Positions 51,843 to 59,770 of a stretch of 64,000 bases of DNA are shown one piece after another. The translations under genes and the position numbers were made by a program. Positions within the stretch are counted from its first letter, which is position 1. Every line of letters begins with the position of its first letter. Location: positions 1-64,000 of the forward strand of contig NZ_AQWU01000067.1 of the NCBI RefSeq assembly GCF_000376265.1. The letters are read 5' to 3'. The notes beneath the pieces are model-generated. The model was not told where the DNA came from, did not search any database, and saw only the letters and a program-made list of their open reading frames with translations. This DNA comes from Thermus igniterrae ATCC 700962 (lineage in GTDB: Bacteria; Deinococcota; Deinococci; Deinococcales; Thermaceae).

Positions 51843-53203
51843 TGGGCAAGGAAGCGGCCCGCCGCCGCTGGGCCCGGGTGGCCTGGGCCTACGGCCTCCT
51901 CCTGGCCTTCGGGGTCTTCTTCGTGGGACCCTTCCTCATGGGCTTCCTGGCCAGCCTCAAGGCCAACCCCCTGGAGTGGCCCTTCACCCTGGGCTTCGCC
52001 CAGGTGAGCCCCAAGAACTGGGCCGCCGCCTGGCGGCTGGGGCGGGAGGGGGCGGGGGACCCCTGGCTCGGGGGGATGCGCCCGGGGAGGCGGGTGGCCC
52101 TGGAGGTGGCCTACTTCTTCCCCGGGGAGGAGGCGCCCAGCCTGCTGGCCCAGATCCCCCGGCGCAAGCCCGGGGCGGGCATGGGGGCGGTGTTTGAGGC
52201 CCCCTACGCCGCGGACTTCGTGCGCCTTGGGGGGCCAAAGCTCCTGGAACGGAGGCCCTTCCGGCTGGGGGAGGCCGAGGGCTTCCTCTACCGCTACCGC
52301 CTGGAACTGGCCTACGAGGGGGCGGGGCCCTACCTGGAGCGGGTGCCCCTGGACCTCGAGGCCCCCCGGGGAGCGGTCCTGGTGGCGGCCACCCTGGACC
52401 CCACCCGCTTTGAACGCCGGGGGCGGGTGGCCAGCTGGGACAACGCCGTCCCCGGCCTCCTGGGCTACGTCTTCCACAACTACGTGCGGGCCTTCCGCGA
52501 GACCCGGAGCCTGGAGACGGGGGAAAGCCTCTTCCTGCGCTGGACCTTCAACTCCTTCCTCCTGGCCCTCCTCAAGATAGCCACCACCCTGGTCTTCGCC
52601 TCCATGGCCGGCTACGCCCTGGCCCGCCTGCGCTTTCCCGGCCGCCAGGCCCTCTTCCTCTTTATGCTCTTCAGCATGATGGTGCCGGGGCAGGTCACCT
52701 TCATCTCCAACTACCTGGTCCTGCGGGACGGCATCTTCGGCCTCTCCCGCCTCTTCGGGGCGGAGACCCTCCTCAACACCTACACCGGCCTCATCCTCTC
52801 CGGCCTGGTGGGGGCGGGGGCCGTCTTCATCATGAAGCAGTTCTTTGAGTCCATCCCCAAGGAGGTGGAGGAGGCGGCCCTCATCGACGGGGCCACCCCG
52901 GTGCAGACCCTCTTCCGCATCGTCCTGCCCATGTCCACACCCGCCCTGGGAGCCCTGGCCATCCTCACCTTCCAGGGCGCCTGGAACGACTTCTTCTGGC
53001 CCTTCGTGGTCCTCACCAGCCCCCGGGAGATCTACACCCTGCCCGTGGGCCTCCTTTCCTTCCGCAGCGCCTACGGCCAGGTGGGGGACTGGGGGCTCAT
53101 TCTGGCCGGGGGCTTCTTCTCCATGATCCCCGTCCTCATCCTCTTCGCCGTCTTCCAGCGCTACTTCGTGGAGGGGGTGAGCGTGGGGGCGGTAAAGGAG
53201 TAG
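51842..53203 (+). CDS. Sugar ABC transporter permease (MalG type) with large exported insertion
   Basis: The protein has 453 aa where about 280 is normal. After the first helix (about 14-36), roughly 170 residues (about 50-220) form an added soluble region on the outer face, before the usual RWTFNSFLLALLKIATTL helix. The rest is standard, including the EAA loop EEAALIDGATPVQTLFRIVLP and a C-terminal helix pair. The ATG at 51842 overlaps the preceding stop; GTG at 51833 is an alternative. No ATPase gene follows, so a shared ATPase elsewhere is needed. Confidence 0.9.
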   Translation: MGKEAARRRWARVAWAYGLLLAFGVFFVGPFLMGFLASLKANPLEWPFTLGFAQVSPKNWAAAWRLGREGAGDPWLGGMRPGRRVALEVAYFFPGEEAPSLLAQIPRRKPGAGMGAVFEAPYAADFVRLGGPKLLERRPFRLGEAEGFLYRYRLELAYEGAGPYLERVPLDLEAPRGAVLVAATLDPTRFERRGRVASWDNAVPGLLGYVFHNYVRAFRETRSLETGESLFLRWTFNSFLLALLKIATTLVFASMAGYALARLRFPGRQALFLFMLFSMMVPGQVTFISNYLVLRDGIFGLSRLFGAETLLNTYTGLILSGLVGAGAVFIMKQFFESIPKEVEEAALIDGATPVQTLFRIVLPMSTPALGALAILTFQGAWNDFFWPFVVLTSPREIYTLPVGLLSFRSAYGQVGDWGLILAGGFFSMIPVLILFAVFQRYFVEGVSVGAVKE

Positions 53204-53206
53204 GCC

Positions 53207-54991
53207 ATGACCATTCCCCTGAAGGAAGACGACACCTACCTGGTCCTGAACGCCAAGGGCTTCGCCGAGGAAGGGGCGGAGGGGTTCTACCGCCACGATA
53301 CCCGCTTCCTGAGCCGCTACCGCCTGCTCTTGCCCCCGGGGCTCAGGCTCCTGGAGAGCCGCTCCCCCAGGCCCGACCGCCTGGTGCAGTTCTGGGCCCG
53401 CTTCCACGACCCCAACGGGGAGCTCCACCTGCGCCGCTCCCTCTGGGTGGAAAAGGGGCGGGTGCGAGAGGAGCTCCGGTTCCAGAACCTGACGCCAGAG
53501 GCCATGGAGGTGAGGGTGGGCCTCGAGGCCGTGGCAAGCTTCGTGGACCTCTTCCAGGCCCGAGGCTGGCACCCCGCCCCCCAGGAGCCCCCGGGCCTCT
53601 CCTACCGCGCCCCCGACGGGGTGGAGCAGCGGGTGGCCTTCCATCCCCCCATCCCGGAGGGGGGCTTCCGCCTCCTTCTGCCCCCCAGGGGGGAGGCCGC
53701 CCTGGGCTGGGAGGTGGCCCTGGAAAGCCCCTTGGGGACCGAGGAAGCCCTGCCCCCTTACGAGGCCTTCCTCCAGGCCTTTCCTCCCGGGGAGGGCCCC
53801 TGGGAGAAGGTGGTGCGGCAGGCCCTTCTAGACCTCAGGGCCCTCCTCCTGGCCACTCCCGAAGGCCCCGTGCCCGCCGCCGGCATCCCCTGGTTCGTGG
53901 CCCCCTTTGGCCGGGACAGCCTCCTCACCGCCTTCATGCTCCTCCCCTGGGGGAAGGAGGTGGCCCGGGGGGTACTGCGCTACCTGGCCCGGCGGCAGGG
54001 GGCGGTCCTGGACCCCTGGCGGGAGGAGGCCCCGGGCAAGATCCTCCACGAGGTGCGCCTGGGAGAGCTCTCCCGCACCGGCAGGGTGCCCTTCGCCCGC
54101 TACTTCGGCACCGTGGACGCCACGCCCCTCTTCCTGGTCCTCCTGGGCCGGTACCTGGACCTCACGGGGGACCTGGCCCTGGTGCGGGAGCTCAGGCCCC
54201 ACTGGGAGGCCGCTTTGGGGTGGATGGAGGCGGCAGACCTGGACGGGGACGGCCTCCTGGAGTTCGCCCCCTCGGGCGGGGGCCTGGCGGTGCACTCCTG
54301 GAAGGACTCCCACGACTCCATGAGCCACCAGGACGGCCGCCTGGCCGAGCCCCCCCTGGCGGTGAGCGAGGTCCAGGGGTATGCCCTGGCCGCCTACCGG
54401 GCCGCGGCCGGGTTTTACCGGGCCCTGGGGGAGGGAAAGAGGGCCGAGGCCCTGGAGGGGCGGGCCGAGGCCCTCTTCGCCCTCATCCAGGAGCGCTTCT
54501 GGCTTCCGGAACTGGGCACCTACGCCCTGGCCCTGGACCGCGACAAGGAACCCCTGCGGGTCAAGGCCTCGGACGCCGGCCACCTCCTCTGGGCGGGAGC
54601 GGTGCCCCTGGAGAGGGCGCGGACGCTGGCCGCCACCCTCCTCGCCGAGGAGATGTGGACGGGCTGGGGCCTGCGCACCCTGGGGGCCAGGGAGGTGCGC
54701 TACAACCCCCTCTCCTACCACAACGGCTCGGTCTGGCCCCACGACACCGCCCTCTTCGCCGGGGGGCTTTTCCGCTACGGCCTCAGGGAAGAGGGGGAGC
54801 GGGTGGCCGGGGCCCTCCTGGAACTGGCCCTGAGCCAGCCCGACCTGCGCCTGCCCGAGCTGGTGGGGGGGTTTGCCCGGGAGGAGGGCCTCCCCCCGGT
54901 GCCCTACCCCGTGGCCTGCCGCCCCCAGGCCTGGGACGCGGGGGCGGTGGTCTACCTCTTCGCCCTGGTCCAGGGGCTCAGGGACTGGTAG
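53207..54991 (+). CDS. Glycogen-debranching-type glycosidase (amylo-alpha-1,6-glucosidase family)
   Basis: The protein has 594 aa. The N-terminal beta-domain is of the GDE_N_bis type (about 5-190; EGFYRHDTRFLSRYRLLL). The C-terminal alpha/alpha barrel is of the GH63/GH133 type, with GIPWFVAPFGRDSLLTAFM, WKDSHDSMSHQDG, YNPLSYHNGSVWPHDTALFA and YPVACRPQAWDAG. It acts in the cytoplasm on oligosaccharides, presumably those brought in by the transporter 3 nt upstream. The exact linkage is uncertain. The 3' end overlaps ppx by 14 nt. Confidence 0.87.
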   Translation: MTIPLKEDDTYLVLNAKGFAEEGAEGFYRHDTRFLSRYRLLLPPGLRLLESRSPRPDRLVQFWARFHDPNGELHLRRSLWVEKGRVREELRFQNLTPEAMEVRVGLEAVASFVDLFQARGWHPAPQEPPGLSYRAPDGVEQRVAFHPPIPEGGFRLLLPPRGEAALGWEVALESPLGTEEALPPYEAFLQAFPPGEGPWEKVVRQALLDLRALLLATPEGPVPAAGIPWFVAPFGRDSLLTAFMLLPWGKEVARGVLRYLARRQGAVLDPWREEAPGKILHEVRLGELSRTGRVPFARYFGTVDATPLFLVLLGRYLDLTGDLALVRELRPHWEAALGWMEAADLDGDGLLEFAPSGGGLAVHSWKDSHDSMSHQDGRLAEPPLAVSEVQGYALAAYRAAAGFYRALGEGKRAEALEGRAEALFALIQERFWLPELGTYALALDRDKEPLRVKASDAGHLLWAGAVPLERARTLAATLLAEEMWTGWGLRTLGAREVRYNPLSYHNGSVWPHDTALFAGGLFRYGLREEGERVAGALLELALSQPDLRLPELVGGFAREEGLPPVPYPVACRPQAWDAGAVVYLFALVQGLRDW

Positions 54992-56516
54992 GGGCCCACA
55001 GGAGGCGCAGGCCGAGGCCAAAGGCCTCCTGGAAGAGGCCCGCCTGCTTCTCCGCCTCCACCCGCTCCACCCAGGGGTCGGCCTCCGCCTGCAGGTGGAG
55101 GCGCACCTCCTCCCCAAGCTCCACCCTCACCCCCTGAACCCGGCCCGAGCGGGTGCGCTCCAGCATCTCCGCCAGGCGCAGGAGGACGGCCAGGCGCTTG
55201 AGCCGCTTGCGGTCCCCCCGGGCCAGAAGGCTCCGGAAGCCCCCCGGCTCGGGGTTGCCCCGGCGGTGGTAGCGCACCAGAAGGGCCAAGAGGGCCTGCT
55301 CCCGGTGGGTGAGGCCATAGAGGGGCTCGGAGAGGACCAGGTAGGCCCCGTGCTTGTGGTGCTCGTGGTAGCCCAGGTGCATGCCGATGTCGTGGAGGTG
55401 GGCGGCCTCGAGGAGAAGCCGCCTTTCTTCTTCCCCATAGCCGTGGAGGGGCCTGAGGCCCTCAAAGAGGGCCAGGGCCAGGGCCTTCACCCGCTCCCGG
55501 TGCTCCACGGCAAAGGGGTAGCGCAGGAAGAGGTTGTCCACGGCGAAGGCCCGCGGGTCGGGGAGGAGGTGGGGCGGGGGCAGGAGGCGGGTGAAGAGCG
55601 CCCCCTCGCGGATGCCCACCCCACTCACCCAAAGGCCCAGGGCCCCCGTGCGCCGAAGGAGGGCCCGGAGAAAGGCCAGGGCCGCGGGCAGGGTGCGGGC
55701 CCGGTCGGGCTGCAGGCCGGGAAGCTCGGCCCGGGCCCGCAGGGAAAGGGCCATGAGGTCGCGGTAGAGCTCCTCCACCGCCTCCCGGGGCAGGTAGTGG
55801 CCGTGGAGGAGGTCCAGGGGGTAGCCCTGCCGCTTCTGGTGCAGGCGGGCCACGGCCCGCAGGTTACCCCCCAGGCCCACCAGGGGAAGGCCGGGGGGAA
55901 GGGGCAGGGCCTTCAGGTGGCGCTCCACCTCCCGCTCCAGGGCCCTCACCTCCTGTTTGGCCGGAGGGTCGGAGGGCAAAAACCCCTCGGTAAGGCGCAG
56001 GGCCCCAAGGGGCATGGCCCTCCCCCAGGCGAAGCGCCGCCCCCGGAGGAGGGAGACCTGGGCGCTCCCACCCCCCTGGTCCACCACCAGGGCATCCCCC
56101 AGGGGCAGGGCGTTGGCCACCGCCAGGGCGCCCAGCCGGGCCTCCTCCTCGCCCGAGAGAACCTTAGGGGCCAGGCCCAGGGCCTCCGCCTCCTGGAGGA
56201 TGAGGGCCCCGTTTTCCGCGTCCCGCACCGCGCTGGTGGCCAGGGTCAGGACCTCGTCCACGGGGGCGGCCCAGAGGAAATCGGCAAAGGCCCTTAGGGC
56301 CTTCCGCCCCCGCTCCAGGGCCTCCGGGGCGATGCGCCCCGTGGCCAGCCCCTCCCCCAGGGCCACCGCCTCCCGCAACTCCTCCGCCAGGTGAAAGAAG
56401 CGCCCCGGCTGGTAGGCGTAGACCACCAGGCGGAAGGTGCCTGACCCCAGGTCCAAGACCGCAAGGGAGCGGGTCTTGACACGTTTCTGACCTTCTTCCG
56501 GCGTAATCTGAAGCAA
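54978..56516 (-). CDS. ppx: Ppx/GppA exopolyphosphatase/guanosine pentaphosphatase
   Basis: The protein has about 512 aa. An ASKHA phosphatase domain (LAVLDLGSGTFRLVVYAY; VDQGGGSAQVSLL; LVGLGGNLRAVA) is followed by an HD-type domain (LEAAHLHDIGMHLGYHEHHKHG). It removes phosphate from polyphosphate or pppGpp. The start is uncertain: no ATG or GTG is in frame near the conserved beginning, so TTG at 56516 is used; it is one base from the ATG of divergent ppk. A rare ATT or a TTG just before DLGS are alternatives. Confidence 0.9.
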   Translation of the reverse strand: MLQITPEEGQKRVKTRSLAVLDLGSGTFRLVVYAYQPGRFFHLAEELREAVALGEGLATGRIAPEALERGRKALRAFADFLWAAPVDEVLTLATSAVRDAENGALILQEAEALGLAPKVLSGEEEARLGALAVANALPLGDALVVDQGGGSAQVSLLRGRRFAWGRAMPLGALRLTEGFLPSDPPAKQEVRALEREVERHLKALPLPPGLPLVGLGGNLRAVARLHQKRQGYPLDLLHGHYLPREAVEELYRDLMALSLRARAELPGLQPDRARTLPAALAFLRALLRRTGALGLWVSGVGIREGALFTRLLPPPHLLPDPRAFAVDNLFLRYPFAVEHRERVKALALALFEGLRPLHGYGEEERRLLLEAAHLHDIGMHLGYHEHHKHGAYLVLSEPLYGLTHREQALLALLVRYHRRGNPEPGGFRSLLARGDRKRLKRLAVLLRLAEMLERTRSGRVQGVRVELGEEVRLHLQAEADPWVERVEAEKQAGLFQEAFGLGLRLLWAPTSP

Positions 56517-58337
56517 ATGCGTCTCCTCCCCGAGGCCAGCTGGCTTCAGTTTAACCGCCGCGTCCTCCTCCAGAGCGAGCGCCCCGACTTTCCCCTCCTG
56601 GAAAGGCTCCGCTTCCTGGCCATCTGGAACCGCAACCTGGACGAGTTCTTTGCCGCCCGCATCGCCAAGCCCTTCCTGGAAAGCAGGGGAAGCCCCGAGC
56701 ACAGGAGCCTTTTGGCCGAGGCCCTGGCCCAGGCCCGCCTGGCCCAGGCCCGCTACCAGGCCCTCCTGAGGGAGGCCGCCCCCCGCCTGCGGGTGGTGGA
56801 CCCCGGGGAGCTGGACGAGGCGGACTGGCTCTACTTCCGGGTCTTCCTGGCCGAGGTGGTGGCCCCCAAGACCGACCTCATCCCCTGGGAAGCGGCCCCC
56901 GACCTCTCCCACGGGGCCCTCTACTTCGCCTCCCGCACCCACCTGGTGCGCCTGCCCCAGGACCTGCCCCGGCTCCTGGCCATTCCCGGCCGGGAAGGGG
57001 CCTACGTGCGCCTGGGGGCCCTCATGCGGGCCCGGAGCGACCTCTTCCTGCCCGAGGAAGGCCCCCTCTACGAGTTCCGGGTGCTGAGGCTTTTGGAGAG
57101 CGAGCGGGCCCGGGCGGACTGGGACGAGCTGGCCCAGAGCCTCGAGGGCCGCCAGGAAGGCACGCCCACCCTCCTGGTGGCGGAAAGGGGCTTTCCGGAG
57201 GCCTGGCTGGAACGGCTCTGGCAGGCCCTGGACCTCCATCCCCAGGAGACCTTCCTCCTCCCCCCGCCCCTCAACCTCACCCTGGTGGAGACCCTGGTGG
57301 CCGAGGGGCCCAGGGAGTGGCGCTTTCCTCCCTTGCGCCCCGAGCGGCCCCGGGCCTTCCTGAAAAACCCCCTAAGCCGCCTCAGGCGGCAGGACCTCCT
57401 CCTCTACCACCCCTTTGAGGACTACGCCGCGGTGGAACGCTTTGCCGAGGCCGCCTGCGCCCCGGAGGTGGAGGAGGTCTGGGCCACCCTGTACCGCACG
57501 GGGGAGGAAAACCCCCTGGCGGAGACCCTCCTGGAGGCCGCCCGGCGGGGAAAGAGGGTCCGGGTCCTGCTGGAGGGGCGGGCCCGCTTTGACGAACTCC
57601 TGAACCTGCGCTGGTACCTGCGCTTCCTGCGGGCCGGGGTGGAGGTCCTGCCCCTACCCGAGCGCAAGGTCCACGCCAAGGCCCTTCTCCTCCTCACCCG
57701 GGAAGGGGGCTTCGTCCACCTGGGCACCGGGAACTACAACCCGCAAAACGGCCGCCTCTACACCGACTTCTCCCTCTTCACCGCCCGGCCCGAGGTGGTG
57801 GCGGAGGTGGGGGCTTTCTTCCAGGCCATGGCCGAGGAACGCTCTCCCAGCCTCTCCCTCCTCAGGACCGGGGAGGGCATCCGCCGCCTCCTCCTGGCGG
57901 CCATCCGGGAGGAGGCCCACCCCAAGGGGAGGATCCTCCTCAAGTTCAACCACCTCACCGACCCCGATATCCTCGAGGCCCTGAAGGAGGCCGCCCAGGC
58001 CGGGGCCCGGGTAGACCTCCTGGTGCGGAGCACCCTCACCCTCCTCCACCCCCGGTTCCGGGCCAAGAGCCTGGTGGGCCGCTTCCTGGAGCACGCCCGG
58101 GCCGCCGCCTTCCGCGCCGGGGGGGAGTGGCGGGTCTACCTGACCAGCGCCGACGCCATGCCCCGCAACTTCCAGAACCGCTTTGAGCTCCTCTTCCCTG
58201 TCCTGGACAAGGAGGCCAAACGGAAGGTGCTCAAGGTGCTCAAGCGCCAGGTGGGCGACGACCGCAACGCCTTCCTCCTCACCCCCGAGGGCGAGGTGCG
58301 CCTCTGGGGAGGCAAGCACGACGCCCAGCGCCCCTGA
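56517..58337 (+). CDS. ppk1: Polyphosphate kinase
   Basis: The protein has 606 aa, shorter than the usual 690. PPK1 domains run in order: N-terminal helices (SWLQFNRRVL; LAIWNRNLDEFFAARIA), head domain, and two phospholipase D-like C-terminal domains with RKVHAKALLL (autophosphorylated His region), HLGTGNYNPQNGRLYTDFSL and SLVGRFLEHARAAAF. It polymerises the gamma-phosphate of ATP into polyphosphate. TAATCT 7 nt before the ATG marks a leaderless start. It is divergent from the exopolyphosphatase gene, so synthesis and breakdown share one control region. Confidence 0.95.
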   Translation: MRLLPEASWLQFNRRVLLQSERPDFPLLERLRFLAIWNRNLDEFFAARIAKPFLESRGSPEHRSLLAEALAQARLAQARYQALLREAAPRLRVVDPGELDEADWLYFRVFLAEVVAPKTDLIPWEAAPDLSHGALYFASRTHLVRLPQDLPRLLAIPGREGAYVRLGALMRARSDLFLPEEGPLYEFRVLRLLESERARADWDELAQSLEGRQEGTPTLLVAERGFPEAWLERLWQALDLHPQETFLLPPPLNLTLVETLVAEGPREWRFPPLRPERPRAFLKNPLSRLRRQDLLLYHPFEDYAAVERFAEAACAPEVEEVWATLYRTGEENPLAETLLEAARRGKRVRVLLEGRARFDELLNLRWYLRFLRAGVEVLPLPERKVHAKALLLLTREGGFVHLGTGNYNPQNGRLYTDFSLFTARPEVVAEVGAFFQAMAEERSPSLSLLRTGEGIRRLLLAAIREEAHPKGRILLKFNHLTDPDILEALKEAAQAGARVDLLVRSTLTLLHPRFRAKSLVGRFLEHARAAAFRAGGEWRVYLTSADAMPRNFQNRFELLFPVLDKEAKRKVLKVLKRQVGDDRNAFLLTPEGEVRLWGGKHDAQRP

Positions 58338-58354
58338 GGCCCTAGAATCGGGCC

Positions 58355-58684
58355 ATGGAAGCGCTGGAGGCCTTCCAGACCCTGGACCTCAGGGTGGGGC
58401 GGGTCCTCAGGGCCGAGCCCCACGAAAAGGCCCGCAAGCCCAGCTACAAGCTCTGGATAGACCTGGGCCCCTTGGGGGTGCGCACCAGCTCAGCCCAGAT
58501 CACCCACCTCTACCGCCCAGAGGACCTGGTGGGCCGGCTGGTGGTCTGCGCCGTCAACCTGGGCACCCGTTTCATCGCCGGCTTCCCCTCGGAGGTCCTG
58601 GTCCTGGGGGCCCGGGACGGGGAGGGGCGGGTGGTCCTCCTCACCCCGGAAAGGGAGGTGCCTCCAGGGGAAAGGGTGTTCTAG
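58355..58684 (+). CDS. csaA: CsaA-like tRNA-binding (OB-fold) protein
   Basis: The protein has 109 aa. It is a single EMAP-II-type tRNA-binding OB fold: LDLRVGRVLRAEPHEKARKPSYKLWIDLGP, RTSSAQITHLY and VVCAVNLGTRFIAGFPSEVLVLGA, matching CsaA rather than the MetRS C-terminal domain. CsaA has been described as a chaperone-like factor in protein export. TAGAAT (58343-58348) is 6 nt before the ATG. It is convergent with the SIS-domain gene, overlapping by 4 nt. Confidence 0.9.
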   Translation: MEALEAFQTLDLRVGRVLRAEPHEKARKPSYKLWIDLGPLGVRTSSAQITHLYRPEDLVGRLVVCAVNLGTRFIAGFPSEVLVLGARDGEGRVVLLTPEREVPPGERVF

Positions 58685-59712
58685 CGGGTGCGGGTCACCT
58701 TGGCCAGGTGGCGGGGCCGGTCGGGGTCCAGGCCCCGGGCCCGGGCCAGGGCCTCGGCCTGGGGGTAGAAGGCCTGGGCCAGGAGGAGGGGGGTGAGCTC
58801 CGGCCCCAGGGCCAGGGGCACCCGCAGGGGGGTATCCGCCAGGGCCAGGGCGTCGGGCTCCGGGGAGAGGAGGAGGAGGTGGGCCCCCTGGGCCTTCAGC
58901 CCCTCCAGGGTGGCCATGAGGCTTTCCCAGGCCTCATCCCTCTGCACCAGGGCCAAGACGGGAAACCCTTCCCCTAGAAGGGCCTTGGGGCCGTGGTGGA
59001 CCTCGGCGGCGGATAGCCCCTCCGCGGGAAGGGCGGCCACCTCCTTGAGCTTGAGGGCGGCCTCGAGGGCCACGGGATGGGTGAAGCCCCGCCCCAGGAC
59101 CAAAGCCCCCTCGGCCTCCTCCAGGTAGCCCAGGTCCCCCTCTGCCTCCAGGACCCGGGCCAGGGCCTCGGGGAGAAGGGGGAGGGCCTCCCTGAGGCGG
59201 GCCTCCTCCCAGAGGTGGGCCACCAGGTGGGCGGTGGCGGCCAGCATGGCCAGGAAGCTCTTGGTGGCAGGCACCGCTCGCTCCTCCCCTGCGTGGAGGG
59301 GCAGGACCACCTCCGCGGCCCGGGCCAGGGGGGAGTCCTCCCGGTTCACCAGGGCCACGGTAAGGACCCCCCGGCGGCGGTGGGCCTGGACCACCTCCAG
59401 CACGTCCGGGCTCTCCCCGCTTTGGCTGTAGGCCAGGAGAAGACCGGGAAGGGGCACCCGGGGGTGGGCGCGGTAGAGGGTGAGCACGGAAGGGGCCACG
59501 GGGGCCACCGGCCAGAGGAGGCGGGCCTCCAGGAGGTACTTGGCGAAAAGGGCGGCGTGGTCCGAGCTCCCCCGGGCCACGGTAAGGGCCAGGGCGGGGG
59601 GCCTGCGCCTGAGGAAGGCGGCCAGGCTCCGCACCTCGCCCTCGTTCTCCCGCAGGAGCCGTTCCACCACCTGGGGGGCTTCCTGGGCCTCGAGGCGCAT
59701 GCGGGACACCAC
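58681..59712 (-). CDS. SIS-domain protein (GlmS C-terminal-like sugar-phosphate isomerase/deaminase)
   Basis: The protein has 343 aa and tandem SIS domains: [18 protein letters not shown] and [12 protein letters not shown] in the first, [10 protein letters not shown] and [23 protein letters not shown] in the second, as in AgaS and GlmS isomerase halves. The glutaminase domain is absent, so it probably deaminates or isomerises an amino-sugar phosphate. ATG at 59721 falls inside the -10 box TAGAAT (59725-59720); GTG at 59712, 7 nt beyond it, is therefore taken as the leaderless start. Confidence 0.87.
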   Translation of the reverse strand: MVSRMRLEAQEAPQVVERLLRENEGEVRSLAAFLRRRPPALALTVARGSSDHAALFAKYLLEARLLWPVAPVAPSVLTLYRAHPRVPLPGLLLAYSQSGESPDVLEVVQAHRRRGVLTVALVNREDSPLARAAEVVLPLHAGEERAVPATKSFLAMLAATAHLVAHLWEEARLREALPLLPEALARVLEAEGDLGYLEEAEGALVLGRGFTHPVALEAALKLKEVAALPAEGLSAAEVHHGPKALLGEGFPVLALVQRDEAWESLMATLEGLKAQGAHLLLLSPEPDALALADTPLRVPLALGPELTPLLLAQAFYPQAEALARARGLDPDRPRHLAKVTRTR

Positions 59713-59770
59713 GGGGTCCATTCTACCGGCACCCTGGTCCCTCCCCGGAAGGGGTGGTATACTTCCACGG

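Noticed and set aside
51698-53644. A 648-aa open frame antisense to the MalG-type permease
   Set aside because: It is a low-complexity antisense frame over a well-supported permease gene.
56517-57239. A long N-terminal extension of Ppx
   Set aside because: It is antisense to ppk1 and has no resemblance to the Ppx/GppA family.
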